Made by a program: the position numbers and the translations under genes
Part shown: one piece after another, positions 1-11,090 of the stretch
Position numbering within the stretch: position 1 is the first letter of the stretch
How the letters are laid out: each line of letters begins with the position of its first letter
NCBI GenBank assembly: GCA_037039685.1
Contig: JAWNGF010000015.1
Location: forward strand, 635,001-699,000
Length of the DNA stretch: 64,000 bases
Reading direction: 5' to 3'
Source: Ceratobasidium sp. AG-K
Taxonomy: Eukaryota > Basidiomycota > Agaricomycetes > Cantharellales > Ceratobasidiaceae
Notes under the pieces: generated by a model
What the model saw: the letters and a program-made list of their open reading frames with translations, nothing else
Databases searched by the model: none
Told to the model about the DNA's origin: nothing

Positions 1-2760
1 GGGCATCACCAGTAATGTTTGTTAAACGGCACTACATAGAAGGCATTCCCCAACCCCCAAGATTGTGCATGGATTACCCATACCTCAACAGTCAAACCAA
101 GAAAAACCGCTATCCACTGCCTAGAACGGATGATCTTATTGAACGTGTCAAAGGAGCCAAGATCTTCACCAAACTTGATCTGAAGTCTGGATACAACCTG
201 GCCAGGGTAGCAGATGAGGACGTTCATAAAACAGTGTTCAGAACCAAATATGGACTATTTGAAACAAAAGTCATGCCTTTTGGTCTCACTAATGCACCGG
301 CCACTTTCCAGAATATGATGGACACCAAGTTCAGGGACATCAAAGGGGTGTACATGGAAATCTACATCAATGATATTTTAATCTTTTCCAAAAATCTTGA
401 AGAACATCCCATGCATGTGAAAGAGGTCCTGCACCGCCTACAACACCTGGGTCTCTATTGTTCCCTCAAAAAGTGCTCTTTTCATGTCTCTAAGGTCGAC
501 TACCTAGGACTAGTCATATCAGGAGAGCTGGTTGAGATGCAAGAGGAGAAGATTGCTGCAATCAAAAAGTGGCTGTCGCCCAAGAATGTTACGGATGTGC
601 AGACGTTCCTAGGATTTGCAAACTTCTACCGGTGTTTTATCCGAAATTATACCCATATAGTACGACCCCTTTATGATTTGACTATGAAAACAAAACAATG
701 GGAATGGGGAATGGAAGCGGAACTTGCCTTCCAAGGATTAATCAAGGAATTTATCAAGGCACCTATCCTTCTACAACCTGACCAGGACAAAGGATTCATC
801 ATTGAATGCAATGCATCAGACAAAGCTACAGGAGCAGTCCTCAATCAATATGGCCCCAACAACAAACTCCACCCTGTCGCATTTATGTCTAAAAGTCTAT
901 CCCCGGCAGAACGTAACTACAACATCTTTGACAAGGAACTCTTGGCAATCATCAAAGCATTCAAGGAATTGCGTCACCTTTTGGAAGGAACAGAGATCCC
1001 AGTACTACTCATTACCGATCACAAGAACCTGGAGTATTTTATGACCTCCAAAGTATTGACAAAAAGGCAGAACAGATGGGCTGTCTTCCTATTGGAGTTT
1101 AACATCCAGATCAAATACAGAGCTGGCCGACTTAATGGCAAAGCAGACGCACTCAGTCGACGAAGCAACCACAATCTAGAAGGGGGAGTGGTCCCTCAAA
1201 AACCCCTACTTTTGCTGCACCTTTTCATCAACTCAGTAGAAGAAGAACCTCAGGGTATGCCTCAACTACGGATATTTGGCAAGCAGTCAAGGATCAGACA
1301 CAAAGAGATGACTATGCCACAGCAATATGGGCCTTCCTTAGCAACCATCCAGAAAAGGCACCTGCCTCTGTACAAACGGAATTCGAAGACTGGAAGATCA
1401 GGAACAACATGTTGTACCGCAAAGGAAAGATCTACATTCCAAACAATAATGAGATCAAGCGCCAGATCTAGGAACTCCACCATGACAACAAGGCAGTTGG
1501 GCACATGGGCCAAGCAAAAACACTGGAAATGGTCAAACGGCAGTATTGGTGGCCATCCATGAAGGTTTATGTCAACAAATACCTGGCATTGTGCGATTTA
1601 TGCCAACAGGCAAAACCCATCAACCAACGACCCCTTGGGGAATTACAACTGCTTGAACTCCCTTCTAAACCTTGGCAACACATTTGATTTGATATGATTG
1701 TCAAACTTCCTCTGTCCAAGGGTCTAGACTCAATATTGGTCATTGTCGACACCCTGACTAAGATGGCACACTTCATCCCATGTACCAAAAAAACCATGTC
1801 ACCCAAGCTTGCGGAACTCTTCATGGAACACTGCTGGAAACTACATGGAACCCCAGAAACAGTTGTATCAGATCGTGGACCAACCTTTGCATCCAAATTC
1901 ATGGAGGAGCTCTATCAGGCCCTGAACATCCGGCCTAGACTCTCTACAGCATATCACCCTGAAACTGACGGGCAAACAGAGCGCATCAATCAAACAGTCG
2001 AGGCTTTCATTTGGACATACTGCGCCTTCAAGCAACACAACTAGGCTTCACTTTTACCCTTTGCTGAATTTGCATATAACAACTTGTTCCACTCTAGCAT
2101 TGGTATGACACCTTTCTTTGCCAACACAGCCCGCCACCCGTCAATCAAGGGTACACCAGTGGAAGACAGTTCCGTCCCAGAAGCTGCGGCACATGCACAA
2201 CGTATCCAAGACAACCTGGAAGAAGCTAAGGCTAGCTTGACCCTGAGCAAAGAACAAGACAAAGAATATGCAGACAAGTGGCAGTGGGAAGATCCTTTTA
2301 TCTTGGGCAATAAGGTTTGGCTAAGCCATCAGCACATCACAACCAATTGGCCATCTTTGAAATTATTGCATAAACAACTCGGACACTTCACTATACTGGA
2401 AGCAGTAGGGAAGAACCCGTACAGACTACAACTCCCACCCTCAATGACCATGTAGCCAGTGGTCAATGTATCACGCCTAGCCAAGTATGAGGAAGATGAA
2501 ATTGAGGGCCACCAGGTGGATCCACCCCCACCAATTGAGACACCAGAAGGCAAAGAAGAATATGAGGTAGAATGCATCCAAAGTTCCAAGTTGGAGAAAG
2601 GAATCCTGAAGTATTTCATCAAATGGAAGGGCTACACTGCGGAACATGACTCTTGGGAACCCTTGGAGAACCTTGGCAACGCATCAGAACTCATTAATGA
2701 GTTCCACAAGGAACATCCAGATGCCATCAAAGAAGTCCCCAGAGTTACCAGGAAGCGTTG
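1..2760 (+). pseudogene. Ty3/gypsy pol relic (family A, copy 1): RT, RNase H, integrase, chromodomain
   Basis: This is the 3' part of a Ty3/gypsy polyprotein that starts outside the window. The order is reverse transcriptase (about 15-650), RNase H (about 790-1160), integrase with an HHCC-type N-domain (about 1480-1610) and DDE core (about 1690-2060), then a chromodomain (about 2589-2720, key text WKGYTAEHDSWEP). The RT core has FTKLDLKSGYN and MPFGLTNAPATFQ. The YxDD box reads YIND, so the first catalytic Asp is Asn (codon 369-371). The reading frame shifts near 1255. In-frame stops lie at about 1469 (TAG), 1684 (TGA), 2042 (TAG) and 2454 (TAG). It was therefore dead at both protein and active-site level. 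The family assignment is secure from RT/RH/IN order and the chromodomain; the stops could be from methylation-type decay. Confidence 0.93.
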
Positions 2761-2928
2761 CCATGAGGAAACAAGGGATGACTTGGCAGCCAATAACAAG
2801 GAAGAATGGCCCATTAGGCGTTCTAAGCGTATAAAAGAGGCTGCTGGGATCCAAGTCCCTCATCAAAAAACTTTTACCTGCTCCAGTCCTACGCTAAAAC
2901 CCTCAACTCCCACCTTACTTGCTGCACC

Positions 2929-3402
2929 ATGTCCTCCCAACACCAATCCACCAACTCAGTCATGGTCCGGGTCTACCATGACCTTTACACCTGCTCAGCC
3001 GCCTTCAAGCGGTCCCTCAAAGTTGTACCCCCCCAGGAGCAAGGCTTGTACTGGCATCCCGGCATGCGCCAACATTTCTACTTTATTGTATCTGCGTGCT
3101 ACTGGTCAGGAGAGGCCCCCAGGTTGTTCGTCGGCTGCCCCCTTGTCCGCTGGTGCAACTGGATTGCTTACGCCGCCAATGACATCCATGACGCACTCAA
3201 AATTATGGACAGGTCTTGCAAGGTCCGGCTTGGAGGTGATCCATTTGAGATACTCGACCTCACAGTTGACCTGGAGGTTAGGGAGGAGACCTTAATTGAT
3301 TTGACGGATGACGAGGAGGATTATGGGGTGTGGAAGGGGACTGGGTCAGCTGAGGACCCTTTTGTAATTGATGATTCTGAGGAGTTTGTGCTGGTGGAGT
3401 GA
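2929..3402 (+). CDS. accessory 3' ORF of family-A Ty3 element (157 aa)
   Basis: An open frame of 157 codons lies between the chromodomain region and the polypurine tract. I do not recognise a named domain. The N-terminal half is rich in Trp, Tyr and Cys (for example PLVRWCNWIAYA). The C-terminus is very acidic and ends in IDLTDDEEDYGVWKGTG and EDPFVIDDSEEFVLVE. The same acidic tail occurs at the same place in the second family-A copy (end 36413), and structurally similar ORFs sit after pol in the family-B and family-C elements. It overlaps the pol-frame ORF 2459-3295, so it may be expressed from its own start or by frameshift. No transmembrane segment is evident, which argues against an envelope gene. 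Function is unknown. Confidence 0.6.
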   Translation: MSSQHQSTNSVMVRVYHDLYTCSAAFKRSLKVVPPQEQGLYWHPGMRQHFYFIVSACYWSGEAPRLFVGCPLVRWCNWIAYAANDIHDALKIMDRSCKVRLGGDPFEILDLTVDLEVREETLIDLTDDEEDYGVWKGTGSAEDPFVIDDSEEFVLVE

Positions 3403-3426
3403 GCCCTGGCCTAGAAGGGGGGGTAG

Positions 3427-3873
3427 TGTCACAACCTTTTCTTTCTCTCTCTTTGTTTTGTCCTGTTTGTCTCGTGCTTGGTCTCGTTCTTCTCGCCTTG
3501 GCGCATTTAGTCGCCTTTACGTAAGCCATGACCGCGGGACATGCCTGCCTGGCCTGTTCCCTTGTTCCCTTGGAGTCCATGGACTTATCCTGCTTCCTTT
3601 GTGTGTTGTCCTCTTCTCTCGGACTCTTGCCTTTCCTTGTTTTGTGTTCCTTTGTTGCATGCTCTCCATTGTACATAGCCACAGTAGTTAGTATATATAC
3701 CAGCGACACAAGTCTTGTCTCCACAAGACTTGTTCTCTTGTTGTTTTCCCCATCACTCATTGCGTGACTCACTTAGGCCTAAGTGCCATACCTTCAACCT
3801 TCATTGTTGTCCCAACCCCCATTCTCACTGCCTGTGGAGTCTTGGCCTCCAAGGTTCAACTAGGGTTGTGACA
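3427..3873 (+). repeat. 3' LTR, family A (447 bp)
   Basis: The LTR begins TGTCACAACC and ends GGTTGTGACA, a perfect 10-bp terminal inverted repeat. It is preceded directly by a polypurine tract (AGAAGGGGGGG then TAG, about 3412-3426), as expected for a 3' LTR. A TATA-like GTATATATACC near 3690 and the following CACAAGTCTTGT region are the likely promoter and R-region start. The 5' LTR lies outside the window. Two related copies are at 36426-37284 and 36755-37182, and a reverse fragment is at 9623-9997. Confidence 0.92.
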
Positions 3874-4039
3874 ATGACTCGTACAAAGCACAGCTGCGTT
3901 ACACAATGTAAAAGAACAACCACATGAACGTGGCAACACAGCACAGGAAAGGACAAACAACACAAAAACAGACCAACAAATGAGAGAGCAGATGGACAAA
4001 GCTCAAGGCAAGTCTAGTGGAGAGAGCTGGCTCATGACA
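3874..4039 (-). repeat. family-C LTR fragment (reverse)
   Basis: The stretch matches the last 165 bp of the reverse family-C LTRs at 10443-10909 and 11091-11557. Shared text includes ACAAAGCACAGC, AACACAGCACAGG-like and GAGAGAGCTGGCTCA. It begins exactly where the family-A LTR ends, so the family-A element was inserted into this family-C LTR. The other half of the LTR would lie left of the window. Confidence 0.8.
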
Positions 4040-4213
4040 GATACATTCAGTCTATATCATGTGCGTATGGCTTACACATGCTGGCAGGAACAAGCTCAGC
4101 AAGCTCAGTCAAGCAGTGCCAGCCCTATGATTAATTGAAACACACCTCTGACTACTCCTGCACCCCCTACACTCAATATATTACCTTCAAGCCCTCCCCC
4201 CCAATCTCCCTCC

Positions 4214-5308
4214 TTGTCAATCATAGCAAACCAGTCACCACCACCTGCCACAATTGTTGGTCTTCCAGCACTTATCTCCAATGGCTTAACCCCTCCAAGT
4301 ACCCCCTTATTCAGTAAATATTGTTCTTCACCTATCCCTCTTGTCCTTGATGCTATTCCTGTGTTGGAAGCACATGACAATCCTAAGCAAAAAATGGGAT
4401 ACAGTCATCAGCAGCCCAATCTGACTCCGCTTGCTCTTGAAGACCTTACCAGCATCCTTGAGTTCTTCTGCATTCACTCAGATGGGAATATTTCTTGGGT
4501 TCAAGCATCTCTTGTGATGTCATGACTGAAAGGCCATGGCAAGGGACATGCACAGTCCCTGCATGCATGGGGTTGTGCCTGCTTGCAAATTCCAGCACAT
4601 ATCCCATGTACTGCCTATGGCCACAGTCAAGAGTCATTGATGGACTTTGACAATTTCTGAGTTGAGCTGGAGTTGTATTTGCACAGTGTTGGCAAGTTCA
4701 TCTCAGCAGCGGATGTTTTACAATTCACAGCACAACCTAATGGACAAACAACCTGGGGACTGAACCAACCAATCTCCAAGACTACAGCTTGGAAATGGAT
4801 GCACAATTTAGACTATTGGTGGTGTTGGGGGTGGAAAGGACTGTACCTGGATGGGCATGAATGGGAAGATGCAGTTGAGTACCAACAGAAAGAATTCCTC
4901 CCCAAATGGCAAGAAATAACTGCTTGAATGCAGTCTTTTGCAACCTTCAGGCCCTACACTTTCATGGACCCTGTTATTCATCAAATTGTTGCCTGGTTTC
5001 ACAATGAGTGTACCTTCTTTGCAAGTGATCAGTGTTTGCTCATCTGGGTACTTATGTCAGCAAGTGCAACACCTGCCAAGAAGGGTGAAGGACAGTTGCT
5101 CATGGTCTCTGACCTAATTTCAGCCAAATACGGCTGGCTATGCTTGCCCAATGGGTATGTGGTTAGCCTCAGGATTGTGATCAAACATGTTACTCACAAA
5201 TATTTAGCCTGGACCACACATGCAAGTACTTCCAAGCAGGCAAGAGCTGAGATGGTTATTTTAGCACTGCAAATATATGCCAACAGATTACACAATCAAA
5301 GTTGCTAG
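4214..5308 (+). pseudogene. fungal DDE-type DNA transposase relic
   Basis: Three consecutive ORFs (4214-4525, 4673-4927, 4928-5308) form one decayed protein. Visible parts are a helix-turn-helix-like segment (SKTTAWKWMHNLDYW), a motif GLYLDGHEWEDAVEYQQ, and a catalytic-domain segment WFHNECTFFASD followed by KGEGQLLMVSDLISAKYGW. From memory of fungal transposases, these correspond to the DGHEREDVVEYR, WFHDEST and KGEG.S.MV.DF.S.DYG blocks of an abundant basidiomycete DDE family. I cannot name the superfamily with certainty. The catalytic Asp of the HDES block is Asn here. A frameshift lies between 4525 and 4673 and a stop at 4925-4927. It lies in CpG-poor repeat DNA. Confidence 0.7.
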
Positions 5309-5576
5309 TATTTGGCCAAAATGTCACCACATCACATGACTGTCACATTTCCAACTGCATGCACACCTCCATTTGGTCCACTACTTGTCAAAGGATTCAA
5401 TGTTTAATTCATGTCTTTGCTCAGCTTTACAATTTACTTTATGCTAAATGGCCACATAGCAATTTTCATTAAATTTGTACCTATTCTTGTATATACATAG
5501 GAAGTTGTGACTTTGTCACAGGACTGATCCTTGCTTAGATAACAACCAAAAGATTTGAGGTGTTCCTACCTTATGT

Positions 5577-5666
5577 GTGCTTGCTTACATAAAGGAGCAC
5601 TTGGGAGCACCCAATTGGCTGTGCCATCAGTGCTTGTAGGTGCTCCTTTATCCAAGCAAGCAAGCA
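5577..5666. repeat. short foldback repeat (about 90 bp)
   Basis: The left arm TGCTTGCTTACATAAAGGAG is mirrored at the right by the inverse complement of CTCCTTTATCCAAGCAAGCA. The arms are about 25 bp with a roughly 40-bp loop. It is probably a MITE relic. No coding sequence is seen in the surrounding 5309-6140. Confidence 0.55.
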
Positions 5667-6147
5667 GGAGCAAATTGGTGCATGTCAGTGCCAGAGGATT
5701 TTGGTGACAATTGAGATTTAGCTGAGGATTAAATGCCTGGTTTCTATCTTACTGATTTTGGAACTTCACTAGCCCAGCCATAAAGTATTACAACAAGATC
5801 ACATGAACTCACCTTTTTCTCCTGCTGCAATTGACTATGTCCCCTTGTTGCTGCACTGAGCTTTCCAAGGCCAAATGTGGCCAAATTCCTGCACTGAATT
5901 AAGAAAACTAGCAATATAGAGAGATTGACAACAACCTGGTGGTTTCCAGCTCCACAGTGGGCAAAGTGGTCAAATGTTACACACAATACAATGCATACAA
6001 GTCTGTGCCTTGTTCTGGCTGCCCATGTGTGATCTTGCCATGTACAATGTGTCTGATAGTGCAGAAGCCTCCACATCAGCAAAAACCTGCCAGGATTGGG
6101 AGTGCTTTGAAGTAACATGGGAAACAGACTATGCTTTGAGTGATTTG

Positions 6148-6247
6148 GAGCGCTTTGGAGCACTCCAAATTCCAGGGCTCAGATTTCAGCTACTCCAAAG
6201 ACCCTGAAACCCAAATCAGTGGAATTGAAATGGCTGGAAAGCGCTCC
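6148..6247. repeat. short foldback repeat with GGAGCGC ends
   Basis: GGAGCGCTTTGGAGCACTCC at the left is matched in inverse complement by the right end GGCTGGAAAGCGCTCC. The terminal arms are about 27 bp with mismatches. It resembles the GGAGC-rich foldback at 38139-38291 in style; the two have not been aligned. Confidence 0.45.
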
Positions 6248-6283
6248 TGTCATGACTAAGCTTGTTGACAACTATGAAAAGAT

Positions 6284-6825
6284 ATATTAGCAACTTGCAC
6301 CAAACTCCAGAGGAACTCTTGGAGACTCAGGAGGAACAGGAGAGTATTAACTTACTGTCAGAGTACCTGTGCAGTTCCCCTGGAGTGTTACAAAGGAACA
6401 TGTTACACATGACTAGTTGGGTGTGGGGTTGTATATACAATTCGATTTAATTTTGACAGCTTCCAGAAGAAGTTCAAGTCACATTACCATCTTTGGTTGA
6501 TTTGAAATAACTGTCACTTGCTTATGAGGTGTTCTTGGTGCACCTTAAACCGCAGCTGCACATGCAGGAGCCAGATAAGTGCCAATCAGGGCCTTCTATG
6601 TGCTGCTCCCAAGGCACTTTGTGGCATTCAGATGGGTTTGTGCAACTGGAGGAGTGAGGGAACAAAATCATGTAGATATCAAATGATAGAAATCAATACA
6701 TCATGGGAACCACAAGCCAACTCCTGGGGCGCTCCACAGGTACTCTGATGGTAATTAAATACTCTCCTTGTCCTCCGGAGTCTCCAGGAGTATCTTGGGA
6801 GTCCTGTGCAAGTTGCTGATGTAAG
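6284..6825. repeat. foldback repeat, arms about 105 bp
   Basis: The block at about 6284-6390 (AGCAACTTGCACCAAACTCC, then TCAGAGTACCTGTG) is repeated in inverse orientation at about 6718-6825 (CACAGGTACTCTGA, then GTGCAAGTTGCT). The roughly 330-bp centre codes for nothing obvious. It is best read as a nonautonomous inverted-repeat (MITE-like) element. The 6826-7160 spacer shows nothing recognisable. Confidence 0.6.
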
Positions 6826-7159
6826 ACACCCATGCACAAGTCCTGTGGTGAATACAACAAGTAAAAGGAAATACCCTAGACCCAAAGGTGGATGGGAAAG
6901 GTGGCTTAAAGGGATATGGGTGGCACCCTTGATCAGATGGCCACTGCACTGCACAAGCTTGGGTTTCAAACAATCTGTGCAATAGCAATTGGTTGTTGCA
7001 CAACAGATGAGCCCCATATTTGCCAGTAGCTCAACAGGGACCACACCAATTGACTGACCACCAAATGGGAGACCATTGTGTTGTTCCTGGAGGTTGAGAG
7101 TGTCCTTGCTGAATGGGTCCAGAAAAAGTTGAATAATCATTGCTGACTTTGAGGTGATA

Positions 7160-8560
7160 TTATCATTGAGAAAGCCCAGCATATATGCAAGCTTTTGCAC
7201 ATCCCTCCATCATATTGCCTTCAATTCTTCAATGGATGGCTCCATGGGTCCAAGCAATGACATGGATTGCACCATGTCACTTTCTTTGGTGTGTGCTCTT
7301 CTGTTCCTCTCAAAATTGTTGAGGCAGAGCAAAGGCATCTACTACCTATACTTGAACATTTTGTGCCTTGCAATCAATTCAATGTGGATGAGACAGCATT
7401 GCTCCATCAAAACACCCCTCAGAGCAGCCTTGAAACTGACAAATCTGGAGGAGTCCAGCCTGATAAGACATGTTTAACCTATGTATTCTGCACAAACCAA
7501 GATGGCTTGTTCAAGCTCAATCCACTTGTGATTGGTCACACCAAGCACCTGCTGTGCTTCCCTCATGGTCACTCTCCCAGTGTGCTTGGATTCTGGTACT
7601 TCAACAATGCAATGGCTTGGATGAATGGAAAGATTTTGAATGAGTAAGCCAAGAAAGTTCTATGGTCCACTGATCTTACATTTAATATGCTAGGTTTTTA
7701 GCATATTTGAACAAAATAATGCACTGTGCAAATTGGTGCATTTTACTTCTCTGCAATAATGCTTGCTCACATCAACACAACCCTGCTGATTACCCTAATT
7801 TACACATTGGATTCCTAGCCCAAGCCTCACCTCATGGTTGCAGCCCCTTGACATGGGTATTATTCACTCATTGAAGGCTCAATACTGCAAACTTTTGGCA
7901 AAGCTTGCCATTTGGCAGTATGACACTGGCTATGCTACTATCTACAAGATCAATCAGCACAAAGCAATGCAGATTGCCATGCATGCCTGGAGTCAGGTCT
8001 CCCCTCAGACCATTTCTAACTGTTGGTGATACACAGGAATTGCTTCCCATGACCCCTACAAGCTGTCCAAGCTCAAGCCCTGGAATGTTGCTGGTTCTCA
8101 ACCTCAACCCACCAAAGCAACCAATACCTTAATGCTGATTCCACACCTTGGCCACTGAGTTGGACATTGGCAACAATGCACTACAGATGGAGTTCAGGCA
8201 AGGCCTTAAACAGGATGTGTAGATGAAGATGGCAGAGTGGAGGATAGGTTGTGAACCCCCCAAAGTAGAGTCACTCATCACAGTGGCTATTAACATTGAT
8301 GACACAATTTTTGAAGCATGCTGCAGCTACACACATGCCACCACCTTGTCTTTGAACACCACCTTGCACACCTTGACTGCAGAATCAGTATTGTATCAGA
8401 GAGAGTCTCAGCATCAAGTGCAGTAATAAGGGTCTTAGGGCAGCAGTATGCAGAACTGGGTGGAAATATGCTGGAATGGAGGAGAAGAGGGCAATGGGCC
8501 AGATTGCAGAGGTTGAGGGCAGCTCCTTGGAGTAGGGAAAAGAATAAGGTTGGCTACTCC
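7160..8560 (+). pseudogene. pogo/Tigger-like DDE_1 transposase relic
   Basis: The segment 7267-7647 carries FNVDETALLHQ (first catalytic Asp block), then VIGHTKHLLCF and WYFNNAMAWMNGKILNE. The segment 7838-8029 carries MQPLDMGIIHSLKAQYCKLL, the DDE_1 block after the third catalytic region, and HAWSQVSPQTISNCW. These are in the order expected of a CENP-B/pogo-type DDE_1 domain. The part between 7650 and 7830 that should hold the second catalytic Asp is not open and looks rearranged. A weak helix-turn-helix remnant may precede it (around 7200-7260). The tail to about 8560 is a low-similarity C-terminus. It is non-functional: stops and frame changes separate every block. Confidence 0.75.
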
Positions 8561-8659
8561 CATGTGCACCCCAACCCCAAATCTGTCTATATCAAAATCT
8601 GTATAATTATTTTCAAACAAATCCAATAATCTTTTGTTCCCCACCCTCAATGTAAACAG

Positions 8660-9622
8660 AATCATGGAAAATCAACCTGCACTCATTGACTCTGGCACCT
8701 TGGTAAACCTCATTCACCCCCAATTAGTTGAACATTTTAAAATCCCCTGAATTTAACAACCATCCCACAAATTGTGCAAACCCTGGAAGGGAAGGATACC
8801 AAAGATAAACTCAGACACAAAGTATACTTATCCTTCACACTCTCCAGTCAAAACTGCCACAAACAATTCTACATATTGCCTTTTGAAAAAATAGACCTCA
8901 TCCTTGGGATGCCATGGCTAAACATACCAACCCCCAAATTGATTGGATCAAAGGCAGCATCCATTTCCCAAATCACAAGCAGCCAGAGTGTCTGATTACT
9001 GAGACCTTAGCAGTAATGGAATTCAAACTAGACCCCCAGTGCCTAGCTGCCAAGATTGTTCTTCCCCAATTCCATGAGTTCCTTTCAGTCTTTGGAGAAA
9101 AATTTGCATCCACCCTCCCACCTCACCGCCCCTCTGACTGCACAATACCTTTGGTAACTGACAAAGAACCACCATATTCCCCCATATACACAATGACCCC
9201 TGTTCAATCCCAAGCCTTGAAGGAATACATTGAGATTGAGCAAAAAGCTGGGAAGATATGGTCTAGCAAGTCTCCTGCTGGAGCTTCATTAATGTTTGTC
9301 AAGAAAGCAGATGGATCCTTACAACTCCAGGTAGACTACTGCAAGCTGAACAGCAAAACAGTGAAGGATCAATATCTACTACTGAGAGAAGACAACTTAG
9401 CAGAGAAACTTAAAGGTGCAAAAATATTCACAAAACTGGACTTACAATCAGGTTACAACAACATTTGGATCAAGGAAGGCGACCAGTGGAAGACAGCCTT
9501 TCAAAGCAAATAGGGCCACTTTGAACCCACTGTCATGCCATTTGGACTCACCAATGTGCCAGCTGTCATCCAACATTCCATGAAAGATATCTTGCATAAC
9601 CTGATTGATATCTGGGTGATTG
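8660..9622 (+). pseudogene. Ty3/gypsy protease-RT fragment
   Basis: The frame starting near 8665 holds a retropepsin-like site (LIDSGTLVNLIHP) and then a stop near 8747. The frames 8774-8995 and 8914-9513 hold LILGMPWLN, LPPHRPSDCTIPLV and the RT palm start FTKLDLQSGYNNI. After a TAG at 9511-9513 the text [17 protein letters not shown] continues, then ends abruptly at 9622 where a reverse family-A LTR begins. Integrase and RNase H are missing. The fragment was therefore truncated by the LTR stack at 9623-11557 or its parent elements. Confidence 0.85.
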
Positions 9623-9997
9623 TGTCACAACCCTAGTCTCCCCTGATGACACCAAGGGTCAGTCAGGCAATCAGGACAGCGGTGGGGGTGACAGTGAAGG
9701 TCAATGAATGGCTCTTAGGACTAAGCTAAGCAGACACTCAACTGGGTGGGGAAAACAACAAGAGAACAAGACTTGTGGGTCCAAGACTTGTGTCACTGGT
9801 ATATATGCTATCTACTGCGGCTATGTACAATAGAGAAACACCACAGAAGGAGAGAAAGCAAGAGTCACAAAGAAGCAAGGAAGGAACAAAGGAGATGTGA
9901 TAAGTGCATGGAGACCAGGAGACAAAGGTTCAAGCCTGGCAGGCATCTCCTGCAGTTGTGGCTTACATAAAGGGTGCATACAAGGACAGGGCCAGCA
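9623..9997 (-). repeat. family-A LTR, reverse, truncated
   Basis: It starts TGTCACAACCCTAG, the inverse complement of the family-A LTR end, and follows that LTR for 375 bp. It stops where TGTTGCAACCC of a reverse family-B LTR begins. It was inserted in the Ty3 RT fragment to its left and was then interrupted by family B. Confidence 0.85.
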
Positions 9998-10442
9998 TGT
10001 TGCAACCCAACACTATAATGGTTGCTGGTTGTAACTGTGTGTGTCCAAGTCAAGACTTAGAGAGACTTGGCACTCAAAGAGCTGTGAACTGTAGACTGTG
10101 AACAGTGCTGAGGCCTGAGCATCCAAGGTAAACCCAAGGGAAACACAGTGAGGGATTGTTTGTTGGGGAATTGACAAGGCAAAACAAGATGGGGATACCA
10201 TGCTTGTTGTTGCCTTATTATATATTCAGAAAAAGGCATGAGTCATACTCATGCCAAGAAGCGAGTCATACAAACTATCCAATCAGAGAGCTCTATGAGT
10301 CATGTCCTATAAAGGAACATGACTTTGCCAAGAAAGGAAGTCACAAGACAAAAAGGAAAAGGAAGCAGCTTAAGGCTGTGCAAGAACAAAGAAACCAGAC
10401 CCAAAGGAAGCACACACAAAGGAAAGCAGAACAAAGGAGACA
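9998..10442 (-). repeat. family-B LTR, reverse, truncated
   Basis: It begins TGTTGCAACCC, the inverse complement of the family-B LTR end (GGGTTGCAACA). It runs 445 bp, then is cut about 35 bp short of its expected end by TGTTGTAAGC of a reverse family-C LTR. The ORF 10156-10503 that crosses it is a by-product. Confidence 0.85.
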
Positions 10443-10909
10443 TGTTGTAAGCTACTTCTTGGTGGCTATGAGACAAGCCGCAAGGGAGAGTGGACAGCAC
10501 TAAGACCTAAAACACCTATTGAGTTGCACCACACTTAAGTGGCTGTAGAATCTTAAGGGTCGGGGTGGTTCAGAGTGTCAGTCAGAGGGAATGTTTGACA
10601 AGACAAAACAAGCTGGATTTACCAGGCTTGTTGGTCCTCTATAAGTATTCAGAAAGCAGCCAAGCCATACAAGGCGTAGCCGCATGAGTCATACATACAA
10701 GCCAGTCAGGAGTGTCCAAGTGAGTCATGCTGCGTGGGCAGTCATGACTTGTACAAAGCACAGCAACATTACACAATGTAACAGAACAACCACAAGGATG
10801 TGGCAACACGGCACAGGAAAGGAGAAACAACACATAAACAAAACAACAAACAAGAGAGCAGATGGGCAAAGCTCAAGGTGAGTCTGGTGGAGAGAGCTGG
10901 CTCACAAGA
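10443..10909 (-). repeat. family-C LTR, reverse, copy 1 (467 bp)
   Basis: It starts TGTTGTAAGC and ends GGCTCACAAGA, where a CA end would be expected. It is followed by the inverse complement of a polypurine tract (ACTCCCCCCT). In the minus direction it is therefore a 3' LTR. Its length equals that of copy 2 at 11091-11557. Confidence 0.88.
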
Positions 10910-11090
10910 TTACTCCCCCCTAAGAGTCCATTTGGGGAATTTGAATGGACTCACTGTACTGTGCAGTCCTTTGCCTTACACAGCATATAGTCCTAAAGTC
11001 CCTCATCCTCTTCCAAGGTTACGTTGATGGGATTGAACTCGGTGTTACCCAGTTTGTCCAAGAACTTCTCCCATTCTTCCCAAGTCTCCT
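10910..11090 (-). mobile_element. 3' end of a family-C element, truncated
   Basis: This 181-bp piece repeats the sequence at 11558-11740 (polypurine tract, then the C-terminal codons of the accessory 3' ORF). It breaks off at CAAGTCTCCT where the second family-C LTR begins. One family-C element was thus inserted into the 3' end of another of the same family. Confidence 0.8.

Noticed and set aside
2929..3402. Possible envelope gene after pol
   Set aside because: Position would fit, but no signal peptide or transmembrane segment is visible and the tail is strongly acidic. Kept as an accessory ORF of unknown function.
6679..7200. 173-aa minus-strand ORF
   Set aside because: It crosses the right arm of the foldback repeat and the start of the pogo relic; no domain found on that strand.
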